Of a stretch of DNA of 23,679 bases, positions 1 to 7,097 are shown piece by piece. The first letter of the stretch is position 1; every line of letters starts with the position of its first letter. Both the position numbers and the translations under genes were made by a program. The DNA is from Syntrophomonas sp. UBA4922 (GTDB lineage Bacteria > Bacillota > Syntrophomonadia > Syntrophomonadales > Syntrophomonadaceae): the NCBI GenBank assembly GCA_002398825.1, contig DHBS01000011.1:1117-24795 (forward strand). Direction: 5' to 3'. The notes below the pieces were generated by a model. That model was given only the letters and a program-made list of their open reading frames with translations. It was not told where the DNA came from and did not search any database.

Positions 1-2723
1 GTGGATTTCATCTCCGGTCCCAGGTTGATGTCCACCTGATGCAGTTTGTTGAAAGAAAACACCGGCACTTTTACGGCGTAGAAAGCGGGGGTTTTATAAA
101 GCCCCCCCGGGTAGCCCAGGTCGCCAAGGGTTCTGCCCAGCATAATCTCCGTGGCCAGCTTGACCATTGGAATACCGGTGATTTTGCTGACAAAAGGCAC
201 GGTGCGGCTGGAACGCGGGTTAACCTCCAGAACATAGAGCTCGTCTTCATATTCAACAAATTGAATATTGATAAGGCCTTTGACCTTTAATTCCAGGGCC
301 AGGCGAATCGTGTAATCCACCACCTTATCCCGGATAAAATCACTTAGGCTGTGAGCCGGGAAAACCGCCATACTGTCGCCGGAATGCACCCCGGCCCGCT
401 CGATGTGCTGCATTATACCGGGGATCAGGACCTCGCTGCCGTCACAGACTGCATCCACCTCGATCTCCCTGCCCAGCAGGTATTTATCCACCAGAACCGG
501 ATGCTCCGGGCTGGCCTTGACCGCAGTCTGCATATATTCACGCAGTTCGTCTTCACTGTATACGATCTCCATGGCCCTGCCCCCGAGAACATAAGAAGGC
601 CGAACCAGAACCGGGTAGCCGATTTCAGCGCCCACCTTCACGGCCTCATCGGGATGGAATACCGTTTTCCCCGGCGGGCGGGGAATGCCCAGTTGCTCCA
701 CCATGGTATCGAAGCGGTTGCGGTCCTCAGCCCTGTCGATGCTCTCATTGCTGGTCCCAAATATTTTTACCCCGGCCCTGGACAACGGCCCGGCCAGGTT
801 GATGGCAGTCTGCCCGCCGAATTGCACAATCACGCCTTCAGGGCGCTCTTCCTCGATGATATTCATCACATCTTCGTAAACCAGCGGCTCAAAATACAGC
901 CGGTCTGAGGTGTCAAAATCGGTGCTGACGGTTTCGGGGTTGTTGTTGGCTATGATGGCCTTTAAGCCCGCCTCCCGCAAAGCCCACACGCAGTGCACCG
1001 AACAGTAGTCGAACTCCACGCCCTGGCCGATCCGGATCGGTCCGGAGCCGATGACCAGAACCTTGCGGTCGCCGTCCTGGTGGATGGCTTCATTCTCCTC
1101 CTCGTAGCAGGAATAGAAATAAGGGGTTTCGGCATCAAACTCGGCCGCACAGGTATCCACCAGCTTGTAGGTGGGGATTATGCCGTATGATTTCCGCAGT
1201 TGGCGCACTTCATCTTCGCTAATCCCCTTAAAATAAGCGATTTCACTGTCTGATACTCCGATTTTTTTGGCCTCGTTGAGTATATCCAATCCCAACGGGG
1301 TCTTTTCCAAGCGCCGTGAGAAATCGATGATATTTTTGAATTTTTTAAGAAAATACTTGTCAATTGCGGTGATATCATGCAGTTCATCTATAGAAGCCCC
1401 GCGCATGAAAGCCTCGGCGATTATAAAAATACGCTCATCATCGGCATGGCTAAGGCGGGCTTTGAGTTCTACATCGCCCAATTCAGTCAATTCCGGCAGA
1501 CGCAGCCCGTTGATGCCGATTTCCAGGGAGCGGATAGATTTGAGAAAAGCGGCTTCAAAACTGCGATCAATGGCCATGACCTCACCGGTGGCCTTCATCT
1601 GCGTCCCCAGGCGGCGATCACCGAACACGAATTTGTCAAATGGCCAGCGCGGCACCTTGAGGACTACATAGTCGATAGCCGGCTCAAAGCAGGCCGTGGT
1701 TTTCCCGGTGATGGCATTGAGGATTTCGTCCAGGTTGTAGCCGATGGCGATTTTGGTGGTCACCTTGGCAATGGGATACCCGGTGGCTTTGGAAGCCAGG
1801 GCGCTGGAACGGCTCACCCGCGGATTCACCTCGATGACAAAATATTTCTTGCTCAAGGGATCCAGGGCAAACTGTATATTACATCCCCCGGCGATCCTCA
1901 AGGAACGGATAATTTTTAACGAGGCTGAGCGCAGCATCTGATATTCTTCGTCAGTAAGGGTTTGGGCCGGAGCGACTACTATGCTGTCTCCAGTGTGTAT
2001 GCCTACCGGATCGACATTCTCCATGCTGCAGATGGTGATGCAATTGTCGTTGTGGTCGCGCATCACCTCGAACTCGATCTCCTTGTATCCGGCTACGCTG
2101 CGCTCGATCAGAGCCTGGTGAATGGCGCTGCTCTTCAAGCCGCGGGTGGCGATTTCCATCAATTCGTCGTCGTTGTGCGCAGTGCCGCCTCCGGTGCCGC
2201 CCAGGGTATAGGCCGGGCGTACTATCAGCGGGTAGCCCACCTCGGCCGCAAACTGCAGGGCCTGGTCTACGTTATGGACAATGTCGCTCTCGGGTATGGG
2301 CTCTCCGATTTCCTCCATAGTGGTCTTGAACATCTCCCGGTCCTCGGCGCGGTAAATTGCCTCTAAAGGCATTCCCAGCACCGGCACCCCTTTTTCTTCA
2401 AGGATGCCAGCTTTGTCAAGAGACAGAGCCATATTCAGCCCCACCTGGCCGCCCAGATTGGCTATGATCCCGTCCGGTTTCTCCCGGTCCAGAATCCTCA
2501 CCACGGATTCAACGGTGATGGGCTCCATATAAACCCGGTCAGCAATGTCGGTATCGGTCATTATGGTAGCCGGATTACTGTTTAACAATACAACTTCGAT
2601 GCCTTCTTCTTTGATGGCCTTGCAGGCCTGGGTGCCGGCATAGTCAAACTCCGCGGCCTGCCCGATAATAATCGGGCCTGATCCGATGACCAGGACCTTT
2701 TTCAGGTTTTTGTCCAGTGGCAT
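1..2723 (-). CDS. carB: Carbamoyl-phosphate synthetase large subunit, C-terminus cut by window edge
   Basis: CarB makes carbamoyl phosphate from bicarbonate, ammonia and two ATP, feeding pyrimidine (and often arginine) synthesis. My translation from the ATG at 2723 begins MPLDKNLKKVLVIGSGPIIIG and stays open to base 1, giving 907 codons of the roughly 1,070 usual; the missing part is mainly the C-terminal allosteric (MGS-like) domain. Both synthetase halves are visible: the first has the ATP-grasp loop RPAYTLGGTGGG and the metal-site segment EVNPRVSRSSALASK, the second repeats these as RPSYVLGGRAME and EVNPRSSRTVPFVSK. I saw no frameshift or loss of a conserved motif. GGAGG lies nine bases before the start. 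The gene begins 26 bases after carA ends, so the two are co-transcribed. Its partner CarA appears unable to hydrolyse glutamine, so this subunit may be fed by free ammonia. Confidence 0.97.
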   Translation of the reverse strand, partial: MPLDKNLKKVLVIGSGPIIIGQAAEFDYAGTQACKAIKEEGIEVVLLNSNPATIMTDTDIADRVYMEPITVESVVRILDREKPDGIIANLGGQVGLNMALSLDKAGILEEKGVPVLGMPLEAIYRAEDREMFKTTMEEIGEPIPESDIVHNVDQALQFAAEVGYPLIVRPAYTLGGTGGGTAHNDDELMEIATRGLKSSAIHQALIERSVAGYKEIEFEVMRDHNDNCITICSMENVDPVGIHTGDSIVVAPAQTLTDEEYQMLRSASLKIIRSLRIAGGCNIQFALDPLSKKYFVIEVNPRVSRSSALASKATGYPIAKVTTKIAIGYNLDEILNAITGKTTACFEPAIDYVVLKVPRWPFDKFVFGDRRLGTQMKATGEVMAIDRSFEAAFLKSIRSLEIGINGLRLPELTELGDVELKARLSHADDERIFIIAEAFMRGASIDELHDITAIDKYFLKKFKNIIDFSRRLEKTPLGLDILNEAKKIGVSDSEIAYFKGISEDEVRQLRKSYGIIPTYKLVDTCAAEFDAETPYFYSCYEEENEAIHQDGDRKVLVIGSGPIRIGQGVEFDYCSVHCVWALREAGLKAIIANNNPETVSTDFDTSDRLYFEPLVYEDVMNIIEEERPEGVIVQFGGQTAINLAGPLSRAGVKIFGTSNESIDRAEDRNRFDTMVEQLGIPRPPGKTVFHPDEAVKVGAEIGYPVLVRPSYVLGGRAMEIVYSEDELREYMQTAVKASPEHPVLVDKYLLGREIEVDAVCDGSEVLIPGIMQHIERAGVHSGDSMAVFPAHSLSDFIRDKVVDYTIRLALELKVKGLINIQFVEYEDELYVLEVNPRSSRTVPFVSKITGIPMVKLATEIMLGRTLGDLGYPGGLYKTPAFYAVKVPVFSFNKLHQVDINLGPEMKS

Positions 2724-2749
2724 AAGTCTATCCTCCAGTTCAGGCACAC

Positions 2750-3820
2750 CTATGGTTTCAGCATGCCCACAAAATCGTCCAGGAAAAATCCGGTTTCACT
2801 GTATCCCGGGAAGCCCTCGGGATCGAATTGCACTGAGTAAACCGGCAGGCTTAAATGCGCGATGCCTTCCACACTGCCGTCGTTCAAGCTGCGCAGGGTG
2901 ACTCGAACATTCAGGCCGGACAGGGATGCTTCGTCTATATGAAAACCGTGGTTTTGTGTGGTAATATAAACGCGTCCATTTTTGAGGTCTTTCACCGGAT
3001 GGTTGCTGCCGCGATGGCCGTAAGGCAAGCGTTTGATTTTAGCGCCCAGGGCCATAGCCAGTACCTGGTGACCCAGGCCGATGCCAAAGATAGGCTTCTT
3101 ACCCAGGAGGGAGCGGCAGGTTTCAGTCACATAGGCGATTGCCTCAGGATCTCCCGGCCCGTCGGATATCAGGATCCCCTGCGGGTTCAGTTCGAGTATT
3201 TCTCGGGCCGTGGTCCGGGCCGGCACCGCCACCACCTCGCAGCCGCGTTTGGTCAAAAGGTCGATATAACCGCGCTTGGTACCCAGATCCACCATTACCA
3301 CTCTCAGGTCTCCGGCCCCGAACTTCATGATGTTCTTGCGGGTCACATACTGCACCAGATCGCCTTCCAGTTCCTTCCTGGCGTTTCTGGCCTTATCTTC
3401 CAGCCAGCTCAGATTCTCGATCGAATCCGTGATTATGCCCCCCATACTGCCCTCATTGCGAATCACCCGGGTCAGCGCCCGGGTATCCACCTCGGTTAAA
3501 ACCGCAATTTCACTCTTGTTAAGAAAGCTGATCAGATCGGTTTCCATTTCATAATGGCTTGGGAAATCGGTGGCCTCGCGCAGCACCAGGCCGCGCAGCA
3601 TAGCCCCTTTGGAGGCATAGCTTTTCTGAACCAGGCCCACGTTGCCCACCAGGGGATAGGTCATAATTACGATCTGACCGTAATAGGACGGATCGGTAAT
3701 AATATCCTGATAACTGATCATGGCGGTGGTGAATACCACTTCACCCCCGGCCATCATGCAATCGTTCAACAGTTTGCCGGTAAACACCCTGCCGTTTTCA
3801 AGCACCAGGTAGCCTTTCAC
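2750..3820 (-). CDS. carA: Carbamoyl-phosphate synthetase small subunit, glutaminase triad lost
   Basis: CarA normally hydrolyses glutamine and channels ammonia to CarB. This 356-residue protein has normal length and order: a CarA-specific N-terminal domain (about 1-150, ending with VDTRALTR) and a class I glutamine amidotransferase domain (about 170-354). The nucleophile elbow, normally GICLGHQ, reads GIGLGHQ, so the catalytic Cys is Gly248 (codon GGC, 3077-3079). The later motif VQ(Y/F)HPEA reads VQFDPEGFPG, so the catalytic His is Asp333 (codon GAT, 2822-2824). Only Glu335 of the triad remains. Gln-pocket segments DPSY, GPGDP and QNHGF are kept. The family role is certain; loss of glutaminase activity is inferred from the residues. 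It probably still serves as a structural partner of CarB. The start is GTG with GAGGAG overlapping the pyrC stop, seven bases apart. Confidence 0.95.
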   Translation of the reverse strand: MKGYLVLENGRVFTGKLLNDCMMAGGEVVFTTAMISYQDIITDPSYYGQIVIMTYPLVGNVGLVQKSYASKGAMLRGLVLREATDFPSHYEMETDLISFLNKSEIAVLTEVDTRALTRVIRNEGSMGGIITDSIENLSWLEDKARNARKELEGDLVQYVTRKNIMKFGAGDLRVVMVDLGTKRGYIDLLTKRGCEVVAVPARTTAREILELNPQGILISDGPGDPEAIAYVTETCRSLLGKKPIFGIGLGHQVLAMALGAKIKRLPYGHRGSNHPVKDLKNGRVYITTQNHGFHIDEASLSGLNVRVTLRSLNDGSVEGIAHLSLPVYSVQFDPEGFPGYSETGFFLDDFVGMLKP

Positions 3821-3827
3821 CTTATCT

Positions 3828-5120
3828 TCACTCCTCTATTATCCTGCCGTTGATATAAACCAGCTTGCCGGCTACAATGGTGGCCCAGGGCCATCCGGTA
3901 AGCTGCATGCCCTTAAATGGGGTATTCTTTCCTTTGGAATAAAATTGCTGCGGAGTAACGGTTTTGGTCAAATCAGGATCAATGATGGTAATATTCGCGG
4001 TATCCCCGGCATTGAGCCGGCCTTTGGCCAGCCCCATGACGTTGGCCGGGCCGGTAGTAAACAGCCTGACCATTTCTGGCAGGGGGAGCAGATTCTGGCT
4101 GACCAGCTGGTCCATGATTACCGCCACGGCGGTTTCCAGTCCGGAAATCCCCACTGCAGCCAGGTTGTATTCACAATCCTTGCTCTCCAGATGATGGGGA
4201 GCATGGTCAGTGGCGATGCAGTCTATGGTGCCTTCTAACAGTGCGGCCCTCAAGGCCGCAATATGTTCTTGTGATCGCAATGGCGGCATTACCTTGGTAT
4301 CGGTATCGTAAGTGCCCACTATCTCATCACTTAAGGTGAGGTGATGCGGGGTTACCTCACAGGTAACATTCAAGCCCTCCGCTTTAGCCTGGCGGATCAG
4401 CTCCATCGCACCGGCTGTAGAAGCATGACAAATATGTAACTGCCCTCCGGTGAGACGGGCCAGAACTATATCCCGGGCTACCATCACTTCTTCGGCTGCC
4501 GCCGGTATGCCTTTCAATCCATAATAGGTCGAGTAGTAGCCTTCGTGCATCTGTCCGTCAGCGGTCAGATTCAGGTCTTCGCTATGGGACAATACGGGCA
4601 CTCCGAACATCTTGGTATATTCCAGGGCATTCCGCATCACGCCGGCTTTGCTGACCGGTCTGCCGTCATCTGAAAAGGCCACACAGCCCGCTGCTAGTAA
4701 ATCGGCATACTCGCTCAATTCATCTCCGGCTTGCTTCTTGGTAATGCTGCCGATCGGCAAGACATTTACCACACCACTGCGCTGAGCCCGCTCTCTGACA
4801 AAGCGTGCTACCGCCATGTTGTCAATCACCGGACTGGTGTTGGGCATACAGCCCACGGTGGTAAATCCGCCTGCCGCTGCCGCACGGGTGCCGGAGGCCA
4901 GGTCTTCTTTATATTCGAAACCGGGTTCGCGCAGATGGACATGAATATCTATAAATCCGGGGCACACTATTTTTCCGGCTGCATCCAGGGTTTCTGCATC
5001 CTTAGACTTGAGGCTCTTGCCCACCCTGGTTATTTTGCCGTCTTCCACCAGAATGTCCAATAGCTCGTCCCGCTTATTTTCGGGATCTATCACCCGCCCG
5101 CCTTTAACCAGCAATTTCAT
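3828..5120 (-). CDS. pyrC: Dihydroorotase, class I
   Basis: Dihydroorotase cyclises carbamoyl-aspartate to dihydroorotate, the third pyrimidine step, in the cytoplasm. The 430-residue protein has the metal-binding HVHLREPG (His60, His62), an FSDDGRPV segment near residue 150, HSED near 178, HICHAST near 231 and DHAPHH near 303. Together these mark the zinc-dependent amidohydrolase fold of the Bacillus/Aquifex type rather than the short E. coli type. The ATG at 5120 overlaps the end of pyrB by 17 bases, and a run of Gs eight to twelve bases upstream can act as ribosome binding site, pointing to translational coupling. The stop is seven bases before the carA GTG. Nothing unusual is seen in the protein. 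Confidence 0.96.
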   Translation of the reverse strand: MKLLVKGGRVIDPENKRDELLDILVEDGKITRVGKSLKSKDAETLDAAGKIVCPGFIDIHVHLREPGFEYKEDLASGTRAAAAGGFTTVGCMPNTSPVIDNMAVARFVRERAQRSGVVNVLPIGSITKKQAGDELSEYADLLAAGCVAFSDDGRPVSKAGVMRNALEYTKMFGVPVLSHSEDLNLTADGQMHEGYYSTYYGLKGIPAAAEEVMVARDIVLARLTGGQLHICHASTAGAMELIRQAKAEGLNVTCEVTPHHLTLSDEIVGTYDTDTKVMPPLRSQEHIAALRAALLEGTIDCIATDHAPHHLESKDCEYNLAAVGISGLETAVAVIMDQLVSQNLLPLPEMVRLFTTGPANVMGLAKGRLNAGDTANITIIDPDLTKTVTPQQFYSKGKNTPFKGMQLTGWPWATIVAGKLVYINGRIIEE

Positions 5121-6045
5121 CTTTGGAACCCCCCATCATCAGGAATAGAATGGCCATTCTCACTGCCACTCCGTTTGTCACCTGTTCGTTGATCAAAGCC
5201 TGCGTGCTGTCGGCCAGGGCGCTGGAAATTTCCACCCCCCGGTTCATGGGACCGGGGTGCAGGATCAGGGCATCCTCCTGGGCGCCTTTGAGGCGCTGCG
5301 GATTGACCATGTAGAGGTCGGCATATTCATCCAGGGAGGGAAACAATGCGGCCTGCTGCCGTTCCCGCTGTATGCGCAGGATGTTGACCACATCAGCTCC
5401 TTTAACCGCTTCTTCCAGGCTATAATAGCTTTTTACCCCCAGCTTCTCCACTTCTGGAGGAATTAGTGTGGAAGGCCCCACAACTCGAATCTCGCAGCCG
5501 TACCGGGTTAGTCCGTAGATATTGGAGCGGGCCACCCGGCTGTGGAGTATATCTCCCACGATAGCGACCTTCAGATTTTCCAGGGTGCCTTTGTGCTCTT
5601 TGATGGTGAACATATCCAGCAAGGCCTGGGTAGGGTGTTCGTTCTGTCCGTCGCCGGCATTGACGACTCGCATATTAGTGTTGCGGGCTGCGTAATGGGG
5701 AGCCCCGCTCATGCTGTGGCGCATTACCATAAGATCGAAGCCCATCACCTCAATGGTCTTGATGGTATCGCGCAGGCTCTCTCCCTTCTGCACGCTGCTG
5801 GTACTCACTGCCAGATTGACGGTATCCGCGCTCAGGTATTTGCCCGCAATCTCAAATGAGGTGCGGGTGCGGGTGCTGTTCTCATAAAAAATGGTCACCA
5901 TGGCTTTCCCTCTAAGGGTGGGAACCTTTTTGATATCGCGTTTGATTACGTCCTTCATGGGCACCGCAGTATTCAGAATCTGATCAATTTCAGCCCTGCT
6001 CAGATCCTTGATGCCCAGCAAGTCTTTCCTCCGGTCCAGTTTCAC
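5104..6045 (-). CDS. pyrB: Aspartate carbamoyltransferase catalytic subunit
   Basis: PyrB joins carbamoyl phosphate to aspartate, the committed pyrimidine step. The 313-residue protein has the carbamoyl-phosphate loop STRTR (57-61), the neighbouring-subunit loop SSVQKGES with Lys87, HPTQALLD near 137 and LHPGPMNRG near 263, all in family order and at normal length. No regulatory pyrI is seen next to it, so it is probably the unregulated trimer usual in Gram-positive bacteria, with control at the RNA level. The start is GTG at 6045 with AAGGAGG eight bases upstream. It is the first gene after the second PyrR attenuator and also follows a possible internal promoter at 6145-6174. Confidence 0.96.
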   Translation of the reverse strand: MKLDRRKDLLGIKDLSRAEIDQILNTAVPMKDVIKRDIKKVPTLRGKAMVTIFYENSTRTRTSFEIAGKYLSADTVNLAVSTSSVQKGESLRDTIKTIEVMGFDLMVMRHSMSGAPHYAARNTNMRVVNAGDGQNEHPTQALLDMFTIKEHKGTLENLKVAIVGDILHSRVARSNIYGLTRYGCEIRVVGPSTLIPPEVEKLGVKSYYSLEEAVKGADVVNILRIQRERQQAALFPSLDEYADLYMVNPQRLKGAQEDALILHPGPMNRGVEISSALADSTQALINEQVTNGVAVRMAILFLMMGGSKDEIAG

Positions 6046-6144
6046 CTTAACGCCTCCTTATTACCTAGCCTTACCTATCAACTAGCGCACAACTCCCCGG
6101 CCGGTTTGAGTTTTTTCCTTAAGCTACGCCAGAGTATTCAGCCG

Positions 6145-6174
6145 CTTATAGCGAATGAGTCCTTCAGATGTCAA
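6145..6174 (-). promoter_or_regulatory. Candidate internal promoter before pyrB
   Basis: On the minus strand TTGACA (6169-6174) is followed by an 18-base spacer and TATAAG (6145-6150). It lies downstream of the second PyrR terminator and about 100 bases before the pyrB GTG. If used, it would transcribe pyrB-pyrC-carA-carB without passing either attenuator. The hexamers are seen in the sequence; activity is inferred. Confidence 0.5.
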
Positions 6175-6266
6175 GCCGGCCGCCCGACTGCCTTAGAAGA
6201 CCTCTCTCCGTTTGGCGGGTCGTCTTTGTTTTCCCTGTTAATCCTTGGCCTCCTTATATGCAGGCA

Positions 6267-6302
6267 CAAAAAAACCTTCCTTGTGATGCTGCAAGGAAGG
6301 TT
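6267..6302 (-). terminator. Attenuation terminator between pyrR and pyrB
   Basis: The minus strand has AACCTTCCTTG, a short loop, then CAAGGAAGGTT followed by a run of T (6268-6274). This is a strong intrinsic terminator placed directly after the PyrR-binding hairpin, so it decides whether transcription enters pyrB. Confidence 0.9.
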
Positions 6303-6355
6303 CCGCTTCGGCTGAGGCTTTCTCCCTTGCTGGCCTCTCGGGACCAATTTAAAGG
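6303..6355 (-). promoter_or_regulatory. PyrR-binding antiterminator/anti-antiterminator, pyrR-pyrB leader
   Basis: In the transcript, the element at 6326-6355 forms a hairpin with CCCUU/AAGGG at its base, an internal loop, and UUGGUC/GGCCAG closing a CCGAGA loop. The core GGUCCCGAGAGGCC closely fits the PyrR site described for Bacillus (ARUCCNGNGAGGYU). The GCAAGG in its 3' arm can instead pair with CCUUGC in the 5' arm of the terminator at 6267-6302. That gives the usual choice: UMP-bound PyrR holds the hairpin and the terminator forms; without PyrR the antiterminator forms and pyrB is transcribed. Confidence 0.88.
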
Positions 6356-6363
6356 GATGTTAT

Positions 6364-6918
6364 TTATGTTTCCGCTACCGGTTCTTGTATTACCACTTTA
6401 TCTGTTCCATCGATCTCCGCCACCAGAACCGATACAATTTCTTGAGCGGAGGTGGGAACATTTTTTCCTATGTAATCCGCTTTGATGGGCAGCTCCCGGT
6501 GGCCTCTGTCCACCAAAACCGCCAGTTGAATGCGCCGCGGCCGGCCCAGGTCTATCAAGGCATCCATGGCCGCCCTCACGGTTCGCCCGGTGTATAGGAC
6601 ATCGTCTACCAGGATAATCACCTTGCCGTTGATGTCAAAGTCAACCTCGGTGCGATGCACCATGGGCTGGGTGGAAAGGGTAGTCAGGTCGTCCCGGTAC
6701 AGGGTGATATCTAAAATGCCCACCGGCACCTTGACGCTCTCTATCTCTCCGATGCGTTCGGCCAGTCGCTGTGCCAGCGGTCCCCCGCGGCGGCGGATGC
6801 CTACCACCACCAGGTCTTCAACTCCCTTGTTCTTCTCTACGACCTCATGGGCGATACGAGTCAGGGCCCTTTTCATCCCAACCTGGTCCATAATCACGTT
6901 TTTATCCCGCAGGTTCAA
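6364..6918 (-). CDS. pyrR: PyrR, pyrimidine operon RNA-binding attenuator and UPRTase
   Basis: PyrR senses UMP and binds leader RNA of the pyr operon to favour termination; it also has uracil phosphoribosyltransferase activity. The 184-residue protein is a type I phosphoribosyltransferase with the PRPP loop VIILVDDVLYTGRT (100-113) and the basic segment GIRRRGGPLA (40-49). Length matches the family (about 180). The start is TTG at 6918, with AGGAGG nine bases upstream; the next in-frame ATG (6891) has no comparable site. It is the first gene of the operon and is itself preceded by a PyrR attenuator, so it is autoregulated. No uracil permease gene (pyrP) lies between pyrR and pyrB, unlike in B. 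subtilis. Confidence 0.96.
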   Translation of the reverse strand: MNLRDKNVIMDQVGMKRALTRIAHEVVEKNKGVEDLVVVGIRRRGGPLAQRLAERIGEIESVKVPVGILDITLYRDDLTTLSTQPMVHRTEVDFDINGKVIILVDDVLYTGRTVRAAMDALIDLGRPRRIQLAVLVDRGHRELPIKADYIGKNVPTSAQEIVSVLVAEIDGTDKVVIQEPVAET

Positions 6919-6943
6919 GCCTTATCCCTCCTGATCCTCCGCC

Positions 6944-6984
6944 AAATAAAAAGCCTGCCACGGTCCGCAAGACTCAAGGCAGGC
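6944..6984 (-). terminator. Attenuation terminator in the pyrR leader
   Basis: The minus strand has GCCTGCC and GGCAGGC arms (6953-6984) followed by TTTTTATTT. It sits between the PyrR-binding hairpin and the pyrR ribosome binding site, so termination here silences the whole operon, including pyrR. Confidence 0.88.
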
Positions 6985-7033
6985 ATACCTAACGCGTTTA
7001 ATCCTTGCTAGCCTCACGGGGCCAACTTAAAGG
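6985..7033 (-). promoter_or_regulatory. PyrR-binding antiterminator/anti-antiterminator, pyrR leader
   Basis: The transcript of 7003-7033 can form a hairpin with CCUU/AAGG at the base and GUUGGCC/GGCUAGC closing a CCGUGA loop. The core GGCCCCGUGAGGCU agrees with the PyrR consensus at most positions. The CAAGG of the 3' arm can instead pair with CCUUG in the 5' arm of the following terminator. It begins a few bases after the expected transcription start of the promoter at 7044-7072. Confidence 0.87.
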
Positions 7034-7043
7034 CTCTTAAGCA

Positions 7044-7072
7044 ATTGTAATCAAACCCGGGTAGTGTGTCAA
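7044..7072 (-). promoter_or_regulatory. Main pyr operon promoter
   Basis: On the minus strand TTGACA (7067-7072) is separated by exactly 17 bases from TACAAT (7044-7049), a near-perfect sigma-A promoter. Transcription would start near 7037, immediately before the first PyrR hairpin. It lies 26 bases past the end of the preceding glycosyltransferase gene. Confidence 0.85.
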
Positions 7073-7097
7073 ATCTTTTCCTCGTCTCTTGAGGGGC

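Noticed and set aside
351..2366. Several plus-strand frames of 130-185 codons
   Set aside because: All are antisense to carB, which reads without interruption on the minus strand to the window edge.
3070..3090. Treating carA as a pseudogene because of the lost Cys
   Set aside because: The frame is open over its full normal length, the start and ribosome binding site are intact and most structural motifs are conserved, so a retained non-glutaminase role is more likely.
2855..3499. 214-codon open frame on the plus strand
   Set aside because: It is antisense to carA and has no start signal or family similarity.
6106..6315. 69-codon plus-strand frame in the pyrR-pyrB gap
   Set aside because: It covers the attenuator terminator and candidate promoter on the other strand and has no ribosome binding site.
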